From DATFWC01 sp045801465 (GTDB lineage Bacteria; Pseudomonadota; Alphaproteobacteria; Rhizobiales; Xanthobacteraceae): DNA of 53,451 nucleotides. A program made the position numbers and the translations under genes. The notes under the pieces are model-generated. The model did no database searches. It had not been told where the DNA came from and was given only the letters and a program-made list of their open reading frames with translations. The stretch is from contig JBJMSU010000038.1 of NCBI GenBank assembly GCA_045801465.1, positions 1 to 53,451 of the forward strand, in the 5' to 3' direction. This document shows positions 33,688 through 41,426 of this stretch, piece after piece. Within the stretch, counting starts at the first letter, position 1; every line of letters starts with the position of its first letter.

Positions 33688-33805
33688 CATCCTTCGTCAC
33701 GTGCCCGAACGACCTCGTCGCAGCGCGCACGGCGAATAGCCTCGTCAAGGGCGAGGCTTCGCGATCGAAAGCGAGCATGATGAATGCACACGCGCCCAGC
33801 CACGA

Positions 33806-34054
33806 TCACGGCGCCCGATGAGTCCGACTGGACCGACGCGCAGCGCCAGAAGTGGGCAGTGGCGGGTGATCCGACAGCACTCGAGGCCGTTCAGCTTCTT
33901 TGGCCAAACGGAGCGCTCGGAGCCGCGCGGTCTTAACCTCGATGGCAAGCTTTTCGGCCTCGTATTCGTGCATTGCCAGCTTCGCATCTCGCGCGCGCTC
34001 CTCCTTTGCCGACACTGCGGCCCGATGTTGGCCGTTCTTGAAGGTTGTTGCCAT
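33806..34054 (-). CDS. Small basic/charged helical protein of unknown function
   Basis: An 82-residue protein starting MATTFKNGQHRAAVSAKEER, with a strongly charged, probably helical centre (KLAMHEYEAEKLAIEVKTAR) and LRALRLAKEAE. The pattern KTARLRALRLAKEAE recurs in small proteins of Bradyrhizobium-like bacteria. The start is supported by GAGGAG upstream; the open frame extends further 5' without reason. The tail after about residue 55 is Pro/Ser/Arg-rich and poorly ordered. It lies just after the terminator of the cold-shock gene, so it probably has its own promoter. No function can be given. Confidence 0.6.
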   Translation of the reverse strand: MATTFKNGQHRAAVSAKEERARDAKLAMHEYEAEKLAIEVKTARLRALRLAKEAERPRVLSDHPPLPTSGAARRSSRTHRAP

Positions 34055-34102
34055 CGGTCTCTCCTCGGTCGCCTCTTTCATTGCTGGTTCCGTCAATTGG
34101 CG

Positions 34103-34140
34103 AAAAAAAGAACCCCGCGGCTGGCCGACCAGACGCGGGG
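34103..34140 (-). terminator. Rho-independent terminator of the cold-shock gene
   Basis: Read on the minus strand, CCCCGCG T CTGG TCGG CCAG C CGCGGGG forms a strong stem-loop with an internal mismatch, followed directly by TTCTTTTTTT. It lies 63 nt downstream of the csp stop codon and upstream of the next leftward gene. This is the clearest intrinsic terminator in the window. Confidence 0.85.
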
Positions 34141-34203
34141 CTCCGAACCACAAGCTTTGCCACTACATCCAGGGTCAAAACGGTATGGCCGTCCTGGCTC
34201 CGC

Positions 34204-34413
34204 TTACGCGACGCGCAGATTCTCAGCAGCCGACTTGCCAGTCCGGCGGTCTGCAACGATGTCGAAGGAGACCTTCTGCCCCTCGTTGAGCGTGCCCATG
34301 CCGGCGCGTTCGACCGCGCTGATATGAACGAAGACATCCTTGTTGCCGCTCTCCGGCTGAATGAAGCCGAAGCCTTTTTGGGTGTTAAACCACTTCACAG
34401 TTCCCTTGTTCAT
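34204..34413 (-). CDS. Cold-shock domain protein (CspA family)
   Basis: A 69-residue single cold-shock domain, the normal length. RNA-binding motifs RNP1 (KGFGFIQPE) and RNP2 (VFVHISA) are intact, and MNKGTVKWFN is the standard start. AAGGAAGAGC precedes the ATG. It acts as an RNA chaperone on single-stranded nucleic acid in the cytoplasm. Whether it is cold-induced or constitutive cannot be told. A long non-coding leader region upstream and a strong terminator downstream make it a single-gene unit. Confidence 0.95.
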   Translation of the reverse strand: MNKGTVKWFNTQKGFGFIQPESGNKDVFVHISAVERAGMGTLNEGQKVSFDIVADRRTGKSAAENLRVA

Positions 34414-34690
34414 GGGAGCTCTTCCTTTTGGTATATGCGAGTTCAGGCCGCGCCATTACGCAGCCGGTTGGTTCGAGATTTTGGGGGAGAAGGTCGTCAG
34501 TCGGGCGCGCTATTCGCGGCCAGCCAAGTCGTTCGGCCGAAACTCGATGAATAATAAATGGTGATCGCCCCCCTGATACGCAAGGGCGAACCTGCAGATA
34601 TCCAAGGGGAACGCATGTCCTTGCGGGCGATCTCAGCGTGTTTCGCCGCATTAAATTGCCGCTCGACTCGGCGAGAGAGGGCATCTTATT
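34414..34690 (-). promoter_or_regulatory. Leader and promoter region of the cold-shock gene
   Basis: About 280 nt upstream of csp carry no supported gene. It contains an AT-rich patch near 34545-34565 (AATAATAAATGG on the plus strand) that could be the promoter, leaving a leader of more than 120 nt, as is usual for csp mRNAs. No specific cold-box sequence was identified. Confidence 0.35.
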
Positions 34691-34693
34691 CAT

Positions 34694-34799
34694 TCCGTCT
34701 TGTGCCGGGCATCCACGTCTTGAAACCCGAGTGAGCATAAAGACGTGGATGGCCGGGACAACCCTCGCCGCTGTGGCGGCTCGCCGGCCATGACGATGT
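34694..34799. repeat. Dispersed inverted-repeat element, copy A
   Basis: An imperfect inverted repeat of about 105 bp. The inner arms are perfect for 11 bp: ATCCACGTCTT (34711-34721) and AAGACGTGGAT (34740-34750), around an 18-nt loop. Outer parts read TTGTGCCGGGC on the left and GGCCGGGACAA and CGGCCATGACGA on the right, as in copy B at 38223-38322. It lies just beyond the livF stop and may act as the 3' boundary of the leftward transport operon. Confidence 0.75.
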
Positions 34800-34824
34800 G
34801 ATGGGGTTTGAGCAACTGTTCGGA

Positions 34825-35556
34825 TCACACCGACAGCAGGCTGCGCTGGGCCGCGACGTCGCCGGCGAAATCGGCCATGCGTCCCTGCCACTGCAACTGT
34901 CCTTTCTCGAGAACATAGACGCGGTCGCAGACAAGCTCGGCGAAGTGCACGTTCTGCTCCGACAACAGGACCGAAAGCCCCTCCTGCTTCAGCGCGACGA
35001 TTGTCGCCGCCATCTGCTCCACGATGAGCGGCGCGACGCCTTCGGACGGTTCATCGAGCAGCACCAGCAGTGGGTTTCCCATCAGCGTGCGCGCCACCGT
35101 GAGCATCTGCTGCTCGCCGCCGCTCATGCGGCCGCCGAGGCGGTCGCCCATCTCGGCGAGGTTGGGAAACAGCGCGAACAGCCGCTCCGGCGTCCACGCC
35201 GGTGCCGGGTGTCCGTCGGCGAAGCGGCGCGGCGGCTGGCGGCCGACGTCGAGGTTCTCCATCACGGTGAGGTCGGAGAAGATGCGCCGGTCCTCGGGAG
35301 TGAACCCGAGGCCCAGCCGAGCGATCTCGTACGGCTCGCGGCGAGAGATATCGTGGCCGTTGAAGCGCACGCGGCCGGAGCGGCGGGGGAGGAGGCCCAT
35401 GATCGCTTTCAGCGTGGTCGACTTGCCGGCGCCGTTGCGGCCCATCAGGGCGACCACCTCGCCGCGGCGGATCTCGAAGGTAAGCTCGTAGAGGATCTGC
35501 GCGGCGCCGTACCAGGCACACAAGTTCTCCACGGAAAGCATCACCTCGCCGCTCAT
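34825..35556 (-). CDS. livF: Branched-chain amino acid type ABC transporter ATPase LivF
   Basis: A 243-residue ATPase with the LivF form of the domain: Walker A GRNGAGKST, the LivF-specific FTPEDRRIFSDLTVMENL, signature MSGGEQQM, Walker B LLVLLDEPSEGVAPL, and H-loop near LSEQNVHFA. It energises import together with LivG. ATG 35556 overlaps the livG stop as ATGA. It is the last gene of a leftward set livJ-livHM-livG-livF. Such systems import many substrates besides leucine, including aromatic acids and amides, so the name gives the family only. Confidence 0.9.
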   Translation of the reverse strand: MSGEVMLSVENLCAWYGAAQILYELTFEIRRGEVVALMGRNGAGKSTTLKAIMGLLPRRSGRVRFNGHDISRREPYEIARLGLGFTPEDRRIFSDLTVMENLDVGRQPPRRFADGHPAPAWTPERLFALFPNLAEMGDRLGGRMSGGEQQMLTVARTLMGNPLLVLLDEPSEGVAPLIVEQMAATIVALKQEGLSVLLSEQNVHFAELVCDRVYVLEKGQLQWQGRMADFAGDVAAQRSLLSV

Positions 35557-36326
35557 CGCTGGAGCTCGCCGGCACGCGCGAAGGTCTTGCCGGTGCCGAA
35601 ATAGACCTCCTGCACCTGCGGGTGATCGCGGATCGCCTGCACGTCGCCATCGGCAATCACGCGGCCGCGCGCCAGCACGATGATGCGATCCGCGAAGGCG
35701 AACACCACGTCCATGGAATGCTCGGTGAACAGGACCGAGATGCCGCGCTCGACGACGAGCCGCTTGACCAGCGCGATCAGCTCGTTGCGCTCGCGCCGCG
35801 CCATGCCGGCAGTGGGCTCGTCCATGAGCAGGAGGCGCGGCTCGTTGGCGAGCGCGATCGCAAGCTCAGTGCGCTTGACGTCGCCGTAGGCGAGCTCGCG
35901 GCAGGCGCGGTCGGCGGCGTCCCGCATGCCGACCTGCTCCAACAGCTCGAGCGCCAGGGCACGATGATAGGCGGCAGCGGCACGTCCAAACCGGTAAGTC
36001 TGCCCGCCATGGGAGATCAGCGCCATCTGCACGTTTTCCGCGACCGTCATGGAGGCGAACGTGGCGGCGATCTGGAAGGTGCGGCCGACGCCGAGGCGCC
36101 AGATCGCCCGGGGCTTCAGGCCGGCAATGCTGCGTCCTTGCAGTCGAACATCGCCGGCATCGGGCGCGAGCTGGCCATTGATGATGTTGAAGCAGGTCGA
36201 CTTGCCGGCGCCGTTCGGCCCGATGAGCGCGAGAAATTCGGCTTCGGCGAGCGTGAAGCTGACCTCCGACAGCGCGCGCACGCCGCCGAACGATTTCGAG
36301 AGCGCGGCGACGTCGAGCACGCTCAC
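35553..36326 (-). CDS. livG: Branched-chain amino acid type ABC transporter ATPase LivG
   Basis: A 257-residue ATPase with Walker A GPNGAGKST, the LivG Q-loop GVGRTFQIAATFASMTVAEN, a weak signature (RELAYGDVKR in place of LSGGQ, as is usual for LivG), Walker B LLLMDEPTAGM and H-loop FTEHSMD. The start is GTG 36326, which overlaps the permease stop as GTGA; the open frame continues upstream over the permease gene but only as an out-of-frame shadow. Gene order and overlaps show tight co-translation with livF and the fused permease. Confidence 0.9.
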   Translation of the reverse strand: MSVLDVAALSKSFGGVRALSEVSFTLAEAEFLALIGPNGAGKSTCFNIINGQLAPDAGDVRLQGRSIAGLKPRAIWRLGVGRTFQIAATFASMTVAENVQMALISHGGQTYRFGRAAAAYHRALALELLEQVGMRDAADRACRELAYGDVKRTELAIALANEPRLLLMDEPTAGMARRERNELIALVKRLVVERGISVLFTEHSMDVVFAFADRIIVLARGRVIADGDVQAIRDHPQVQEVYFGTGKTFARAGELQR

Positions 36327-38209
36327 GACGCGGGTCTCCGCGCGGGCTTCAGTCTCGCCAGCGCACCGACGATACCGGCGGGAAATGCCAGCACCAGCGC
36401 CAGGATGATGCCGCCGAGCAGCGCCCGCCAGTATTCGGTCTGGCGCATGATCGTGTCCTGCAGCAGCGTGAACACGGAGGCGCCGACGATCGGGCCGCTC
36501 AGCGTCTGGATACCGCCGAGCAGCACCATGACGAGCCCGTCGATCGAGCGGCCGACCGAGACGGTCTCGGGCGAGATCGAGCCTTTGGCAAAGGCGAAGA
36601 TGCCGCCCGCCAGCCCCGCGGTCGCGCCGGCAATGGTGAAGCCGAGCCAATGCACGCGTCGCACATCGATGCCGATCGCCTCGGCACGCAGGGGTGAATC
36701 GCGTCCCGCCCGCATGGCATAGCCGAACGGTGCGAACAGGATCGTCCGCAGCAGGATTACGGCGACAGCCGCGGCGAGAAGCGTCAGCAGGAAATAGGCG
36801 CTGCGGCTGTCGAACGGCGCGGTCGGCCATACGCCGACGACGCCGTTCGACCCGCCGGTCAGATCCTGCCATTGGAACACGACCGACCAGACGATCTGAG
36901 CAAACGCCAGCGTCAGCATGGCGAGGTAGACGCCCGACAGACGCACCGCGAACCAGCCGAACACCAGTGCGCCGGCCGCCGCGATGATCGGCGCCACGAT
37001 CAACGCCGCCGGCATGGCCAGCGCCAGCCATTTGACCAGCAACGCCGCCCCATAGGCGCCGAGCCCGAAGTAGGCGGCATGGCCGAAGGAATGCATCCCG
37101 CCGGGTCCCATGATGAAATGCAGGCTCGCAGCGAACATCACGGCAATCAGGACATCGATCCCGAGCACCAGCGCATAGGGCGAGGTGCGCGCCGTGACCG
37201 GAAGGCAGGCGAGGGCGATCAGCAGCGCGACCGCGAACACCTTAAAGCTCAGGGAAGACGGCGCCATCGGGTCCTCTGGCGCCCCCAGGCTGCGCACCGG
37301 ATCCTGCACGCGGCCGAGCAACCCATAGGGGCGGGCGATCAGCACCACCGCCATCACCAGGAACTCGGCCACCAGAGTGAGTTTGCTGAAGTTGACGCTT
37401 AAGCCCGCGACGTCGACCGCGCCGATGGCGATGCACAATGCCTTGACTTCGGCGATGATGACGGCGGCCAAATAGGCGCCGGTGATCGAGCCCATGCCGC
37501 CGACCACGACGACCACGAAGGCGTCGCCGAGCACAGTAAGATCCATCGCCAGATTCGCCGGCTCGCGCGCGATCTGCAGCGCGCCGCCGAGGCCGGACAG
37601 GAATGCGCCGAGGGCAAACACGCTGGTGAACAGCAGCGCCTGATTGACCCCGAGGGCGCCGACCATCTCGCGGTCCTGGGTCGCCGCCCGGACGAGACGA
37701 CCGAAACGCGTGCGCGCCAGCACGAGATGGAGGCCTACGAGCAGCATCGGACCGATGACGATGAGGAATACGTCATAGCTCGGCAGGCGCCGACCGAGGA
37801 CGTCCACCGCCTCACGCAGCCCTGGCGCGCGCGGGCCGAGCAGGTCTTCGGGTCCCCACAGCCACAGCGTGAAGTCGTTGATCACCAGGACCAGCGCGAA
37901 GGTCGCCAGCAGCTGGAACAGTTCGGGCGCGCGATAGATGCGCCGGAGCAGCACGATCTCGATCGCCGCCCCGACCAACCCAACGAGAATCGCGGTCGCC
38001 ACGATCCCACCCCAGAAGCCGAGCCCGCCGCCGATTCTGGTGGCGAAGGTCGCGGCCGCATAGGTGCCCAGCATGTAGAGCGAGCCGTGGGCGATATTGA
38101 CGATGCGGGTGACGCCGAAGATGAGCGAGAGCCCCGCCGCCACCAGAAACAGGCCGGACGCGCTGGCGAGCCCGTTGAGCGCCTGGAACAGGAAGGCTTC
38201 GAAAGACAT
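36323..38209 (-). CDS. Fused LivH-LivM permease
   Basis: A 628-residue membrane protein that joins the two permeases of a LIV-type importer in one chain. Residues 1 to about 295 are LivH-like (SLIFGVTRIVNIAHGSLYML; the cytoplasmic RAATQDREMVGALGVNQALL), a short hydrophilic linker follows (QDPVRSLGAPEDPMAPSS), and about 320-628 is LivM-like (GPGGMHSFGHAAYFGLGAYG; GRDSPLRAEAIGIDVRR). About sixteen or more membrane helices are expected. Both EAA-like loops are present. In the commonest arrangement these are separate genes. No frameshift is needed to explain the join. Confidence 0.9.
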   Translation of the reverse strand: MSFEAFLFQALNGLASASGLFLVAAGLSLIFGVTRIVNIAHGSLYMLGTYAAATFATRIGGGLGFWGGIVATAILVGLVGAAIEIVLLRRIYRAPELFQLLATFALVLVINDFTLWLWGPEDLLGPRAPGLREAVDVLGRRLPSYDVFLIVIGPMLLVGLHLVLARTRFGRLVRAATQDREMVGALGVNQALLFTSVFALGAFLSGLGGALQIAREPANLAMDLTVLGDAFVVVVVGGMGSITGAYLAAVIIAEVKALCIAIGAVDVAGLSVNFSKLTLVAEFLVMAVVLIARPYGLLGRVQDPVRSLGAPEDPMAPSSLSFKVFAVALLIALACLPVTARTSPYALVLGIDVLIAVMFAASLHFIMGPGGMHSFGHAAYFGLGAYGAALLVKWLALAMPAALIVAPIIAAAGALVFGWFAVRLSGVYLAMLTLAFAQIVWSVVFQWQDLTGGSNGVVGVWPTAPFDSRSAYFLLTLLAAAVAVILLRTILFAPFGYAMRAGRDSPLRAEAIGIDVRRVHWLGFTIAGATAGLAGGIFAFAKGSISPETVSVGRSIDGLVMVLLGGIQTLSGPIVGASVFTLLQDTIMRQTEYWRALLGGIILALVLAFPAGIVGALARLKPARRPAS

Positions 38210-38222
38210 TGCAAGCTATCCA

Positions 38223-38322
38223 GCGTCGTCATGCCCGGCCTTGTGCCGGGCATCTCGTCTTATGAGGCACCGCCGTGCCTTCGTAAACGAGATGGCCGGG
38301 ACAAGCCCGGCCATGACGACGC
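38223..38322. repeat. Dispersed inverted-repeat element, copy B
   Basis: A 100-bp element with nearly perfect 36-bp inverted arms, 38223-38258 (starting GCGTCGTCATGCCCGG) and 38287-38322 (ending CCATGACGACGC), around a 28-nt centre. The few mismatches lie in the CCCGG runs. It sits between the binding-protein and permease genes and would form a large hairpin in the operon mRNA. Copy A lies at the other end of the operon. Confidence 0.85.
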
Positions 38323-38339
38323 AAAAAGTCCCACCCGGT

Positions 38340-39563
38340 TCAGTTCGAGGGGCCGGGGCGCAGCTTCTTGGTTTCCTCCTCGGAGGGGAGCACCGAGGCG
38401 CCGTCGACATATTTGAAGTCCGACATGGTGCCCTTGCCATCCTTCAGCGCGATCTTGCCCACATAGGCGCCCATCGTCGCCTGATGATCGCTGGCACGGT
38501 AGCTGAACGTTCCGAACGGCCCACCTTCCACCTTAAGGTCGCGGAACGCGGTGATCAGCTTGTCGGTGTCGGTCGCGCCAGCCTTGGCGATGCCGGCCGC
38601 GATCGACCGAATGGTTTCGTAGCCCACCACCGAGCCGAGCCGCGGATAATCGTTCCAGCGCTTCTGATAGGCCGCGACAAAAGCCTTGTGCTCGGGCGTG
38701 GTAATCGCGTCCCACGGATAACCGGTGACCACCCAGCCGACCGGCGCTTCCTCCTTCAGCGGATCGAGATACTCCGGCTCGCCCGACAGCAGGCTCGCCA
38801 CGAAGCGATCCTTGAACAGGCCGCGGGTCGTGCCTTCGCGCACGAACTTGGCGAGGTCGGGCCCGAACAGCACGTTGAAGATGGCGTCGGGCTTGGCGTC
38901 GGCCAGCGCCTGAACCACCGGGCCGGCATCGACTTTGCCGAGCGGCGGCGCCTGCTCGGTCACGAATTCGACGTCCGGCTGCGCCTTCTTCATCAGCGCC
39001 TTGAAATTTTCCGCCGACGACTGGCCGTATTCGAAATTGGGATAGACCAGCGCCCAGCGTTTCTTCTTCGCCGCCGTCGCGGCCGGAACCAGCATCGCCA
39101 CCTGCATATAGGTAGAGGCGCGCAGGCGGAACGTGTAGCGGTTGCCGTTCTGCCAGGTGATCTTATCCGTCAGCGGCTCGGCGGCGAGAAAGAACACCTG
39201 CCGCTTGCCGGCGAACTCGGTGACGGCGAGCCCGATGTGCGACAGGAAGGTGCCGGTCAGGACGTTGACGCCTTCGCGGGTGACCAGCTCGTCGGCGACC
39301 CGCACCGCATCGCCCGGATTGGCGCCGTCGTCGCGCGACACGACTTCGAGCTTTTTGCCCAACACGCCGCCCTTGGCATTGATCTCCTCGACGGCAAGCT
39401 CCCAACCCTTGCGGTACGGCTCGAGGAAGGCCGGCTGGGATTTGTAGCTGTTGAGCTCGCCAATCTTGATGGTGCCCTGCGCGACGGCGCCGCCGCCGCC
39501 GCCGAGATACATGAAGGCTGCTCCGGCCGCCGCCAAGCTAAGCAAGTGGGCTCTGGTGATCAT
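38340..39563 (-). CDS. LIV-type periplasmic binding protein
   Basis: A 407-residue type I periplasmic binding protein. A signal peptide starts at MITRAHLLSLAAAGAAFMYL and probably ends at AVAQG. TIKIGELNSYKSQPAFLEPYRKGWELAVEEINAKGGVLGK is reduced here to its key parts: the GELN start and the INAKGGVLGK ligand-domain motif. ATG 39563 has GGAG upstream and is preferred over the frame start at 39626, which would place 21 residues before the signal. It captures the substrate for the LIV importer encoded downstream; the substrate may be an amide or aromatic acid. Confidence 0.9.
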   Translation of the reverse strand: MITRAHLLSLAAAGAAFMYLGGGGGAVAQGTIKIGELNSYKSQPAFLEPYRKGWELAVEEINAKGGVLGKKLEVVSRDDGANPGDAVRVADELVTREGVNVLTGTFLSHIGLAVTEFAGKRQVFFLAAEPLTDKITWQNGNRYTFRLRASTYMQVAMLVPAATAAKKKRWALVYPNFEYGQSSAENFKALMKKAQPDVEFVTEQAPPLGKVDAGPVVQALADAKPDAIFNVLFGPDLAKFVREGTTRGLFKDRFVASLLSGEPEYLDPLKEEAPVGWVVTGYPWDAITTPEHKAFVAAYQKRWNDYPRLGSVVGYETIRSIAAGIAKAGATDTDKLITAFRDLKVEGGPFGTFSYRASDHQATMGAYVGKIALKDGKGTMSDFKYVDGASVLPSEEETKKLRPGPSN

Positions 39564-39725
39564 GGCTGATTTCTCCGCTGGCGCGTCGACCGCGCTGGTC
39601 ACGTCCGCACGAGGGTCGCGGATCATGCGAATTCACGTATATGGAATGTCCGTTCGCGCCAAACCGTTGTCAAGCCGATGTCAGAGGCGCGATTTGCCTC
39701 CAAGTTGAGCATCGCAAAACATACG

Positions 39726-40538
39726 TTATTTCCGGTCGCGCAGCCGGTCCATCAGCGCCTTCTCCTGGCCGCCGTCGATCTCGATCATGCTGCCGTTGAC
39801 CATGTGCGTGAGTGGGGATGCCAGCATGGCGACGAGGTTGCCGCATTCCTCCACCTCGGCGATGCGGCCGAGCGGGATCGAGGCGGGCGCAAGCTTGTCC
39901 GCCTCCTCGTAGGGAAGGTTCATGTCGCGCGACATGGCAGCAACGAGGCCGGCCCAGCGCTCGGTGCGCACCGGCCCGGGATTGACGGCGACGAAGCTGA
40001 TGTTGTGCTTGCCGTACTGGCCGGCGAGCGATTTCGTCAGGTTCTGGCCGGCCGCGTTGGCGGCGCCCGGCACGATCTCCCAATAGGACGGCTTGACGCC
40101 ATCGTTGCCGATCAGGTTCACGACTCGGCCGCCGCCCTGCTTGACCATGATGGGCAGCACGTAGCGCAGGCAGCGCACATAGCCCATGAACTTGAGCTGC
40201 AGGCCCTTCTCCCAGTCGGCTTCCGAGAGGTGCTCGAGCACGCCGCCCGGCGCCGAGCCGGCATTGTTGACCATGATGTCCACGCGGCCGAGCGCCTTGT
40301 GCCCCTGCTCGACGAAGTTCTTGGCATCGGCGTCTTTGGTGAGATCGGCCGCGATGGGGATGATCTTGCGGTTAGTTTCCCTGGCGATCTCGGCGGCGGC
40401 GGCTTCGAGCACGTCCTTGCGCCGGGCGCAGATCGCGACATCCACGCCCTCTTTCGCCAGCGCGCGGGCGATGCCTTTGCCGATCCCCTCGCTGCCGCCG
40501 GTCACCAGCGCGGTCTTGCCTGCGAGCTGAAGGTCCAT
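39726..40538 (-). CDS. SDR-fold protein lacking the catalytic Tyr-Lys pair
   Basis: A 270-residue Rossmann protein with TGGSEGIGKG for the nucleotide and NNAG at the usual site. At the catalytic stretch, where SDRs read YxxxK before the next helix, this protein has PGAANAAGQNLTKSLA, with Pro and Asn at the Tyr and Lys positions. It may be a non-canonical reductase, as in some subfamilies with this AANAA pattern, or a non-catalytic protein. It ends IEIDGGQEKAL like other members. It is the last in a leftward set cyclase-hydrolase-SDR. Confidence 0.85.
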   Translation of the reverse strand: MDLQLAGKTALVTGGSEGIGKGIARALAKEGVDVAICARRKDVLEAAAAEIARETNRKIIPIAADLTKDADAKNFVEQGHKALGRVDIMVNNAGSAPGGVLEHLSEADWEKGLQLKFMGYVRCLRYVLPIMVKQGGGRVVNLIGNDGVKPSYWEIVPGAANAAGQNLTKSLAGQYGKHNISFVAVNPGPVRTERWAGLVAAMSRDMNLPYEEADKLAPASIPLGRIAEVEECGNLVAMLASPLTHMVNGSMIEIDGGQEKALMDRLRDRK

Positions 40539-40558
40539 GTCGAGCTCCCGATGATGAA

Positions 40559-41419
40559 CTATGTAGTTGGCTTATGGGCGAGCCAGCAGCCCGCCTCGGC
40601 GGCGGAGAACAGCTCGGCGAGCGCCGCATTCACGGCGGCCGGCTCTTCGCTGTTGATGGTGTGGCCGGCGCGCGGGATGACCAGGAGCGCCGCCGTCGGG
40701 GCGGTGCGCTTGAGGAAAACGCTGCCGTCGAGGCAGAGATCGTCTTCGTCGCCGACGATCACCAGGAGCGGCACGGAGAGCTGCTTGAGCTCCGCTTCCA
40801 TGTCCCACAGAGTCGGCCGCTTGAGCTGCACGTTGAGCATCATGTGCGCATGGCCTTCCGCCGAATGCTCCGCCAGCATGCGGGAGAACTCGGCAAAGCC
40901 GCGCGGGTCCTTGTGCTTGAAGGCTTGGCGCATCGGCGCGTCGGCGTACTTCGCGGCGGCCGACGCGATGCCCTCGTCGGCGAACATCTGTCCCGTCTCG
41001 GCCGCGAGCGCCTTCATGGCTTCGCGCTTTTCCGGATCCGGCGTCGAGCCCCAGCCGCAGCCGGCGGCGGTCACGGACAGGCAGCGCTCGGGGTGGCGGA
41101 TGCCCACATGCAGCGCCGTATAAGCCCCCATGGAGTGACCGACCACATGCGCCTTGTCGATTGCGAGCGCATCCATCACGGCGACTACGTCGTCGCGCAG
41201 GAGCGCCTGCGAGTAGCGGCTCGCGTCCGACGGGACATCGGACGGCGGATAGCCGCGCTGGCTGTAAGTCACGCAGCGATGCTGGCGGGAAAAATGCCGC
41301 AGCTGCGGCTCCCAGCTGCGATAGTCGCCGGCATATTCGTGTACGAAGACGACCGGGGTGCCCGAGCCGGCCTCCTCGACATGGAGCCTCGTTCCGTCCG
41401 GTGCTGTGATTTTCGCCAT
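40559..41419 (-). CDS. Alpha/beta-hydrolase
   Basis: A 286-residue hydrolase with Ser96 in VVGHSMGAY as nucleophile, Asp in VGDEDDLC and His in RAGHTINSEEP completing the triad, and HEYAGDYRSWE as the oxyanion region. It starts at ATG 41419 (MAKITAPDG); 21 extra codons upstream in frame overlap the cyclase gene and are not conserved in type. It is 7 nt after the cyclase stop and 20 nt before the SDR gene, so all three look co-transcribed. It could cleave an ester, an enol lactone or a C-C bond; no lid-domain feature decides this. Confidence 0.85.
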   Translation of the reverse strand: MAKITAPDGTRLHVEEAGSGTPVVFVHEYAGDYRSWEPQLRHFSRQHRCVTYSQRGYPPSDVPSDASRYSQALLRDDVVAVMDALAIDKAHVVGHSMGAYTALHVGIRHPERCLSVTAAGCGWGSTPDPEKREAMKALAAETGQMFADEGIASAAAKYADAPMRQAFKHKDPRGFAEFSRMLAEHSAEGHAHMMLNVQLKRPTLWDMEAELKQLSVPLLVIVGDEDDLCLDGSVFLKRTAPTAALLVIPRAGHTINSEEPAAVNAALAELFSAAEAGCWLAHKPTT

Positions 41420-41426
41420 GAGGCCG

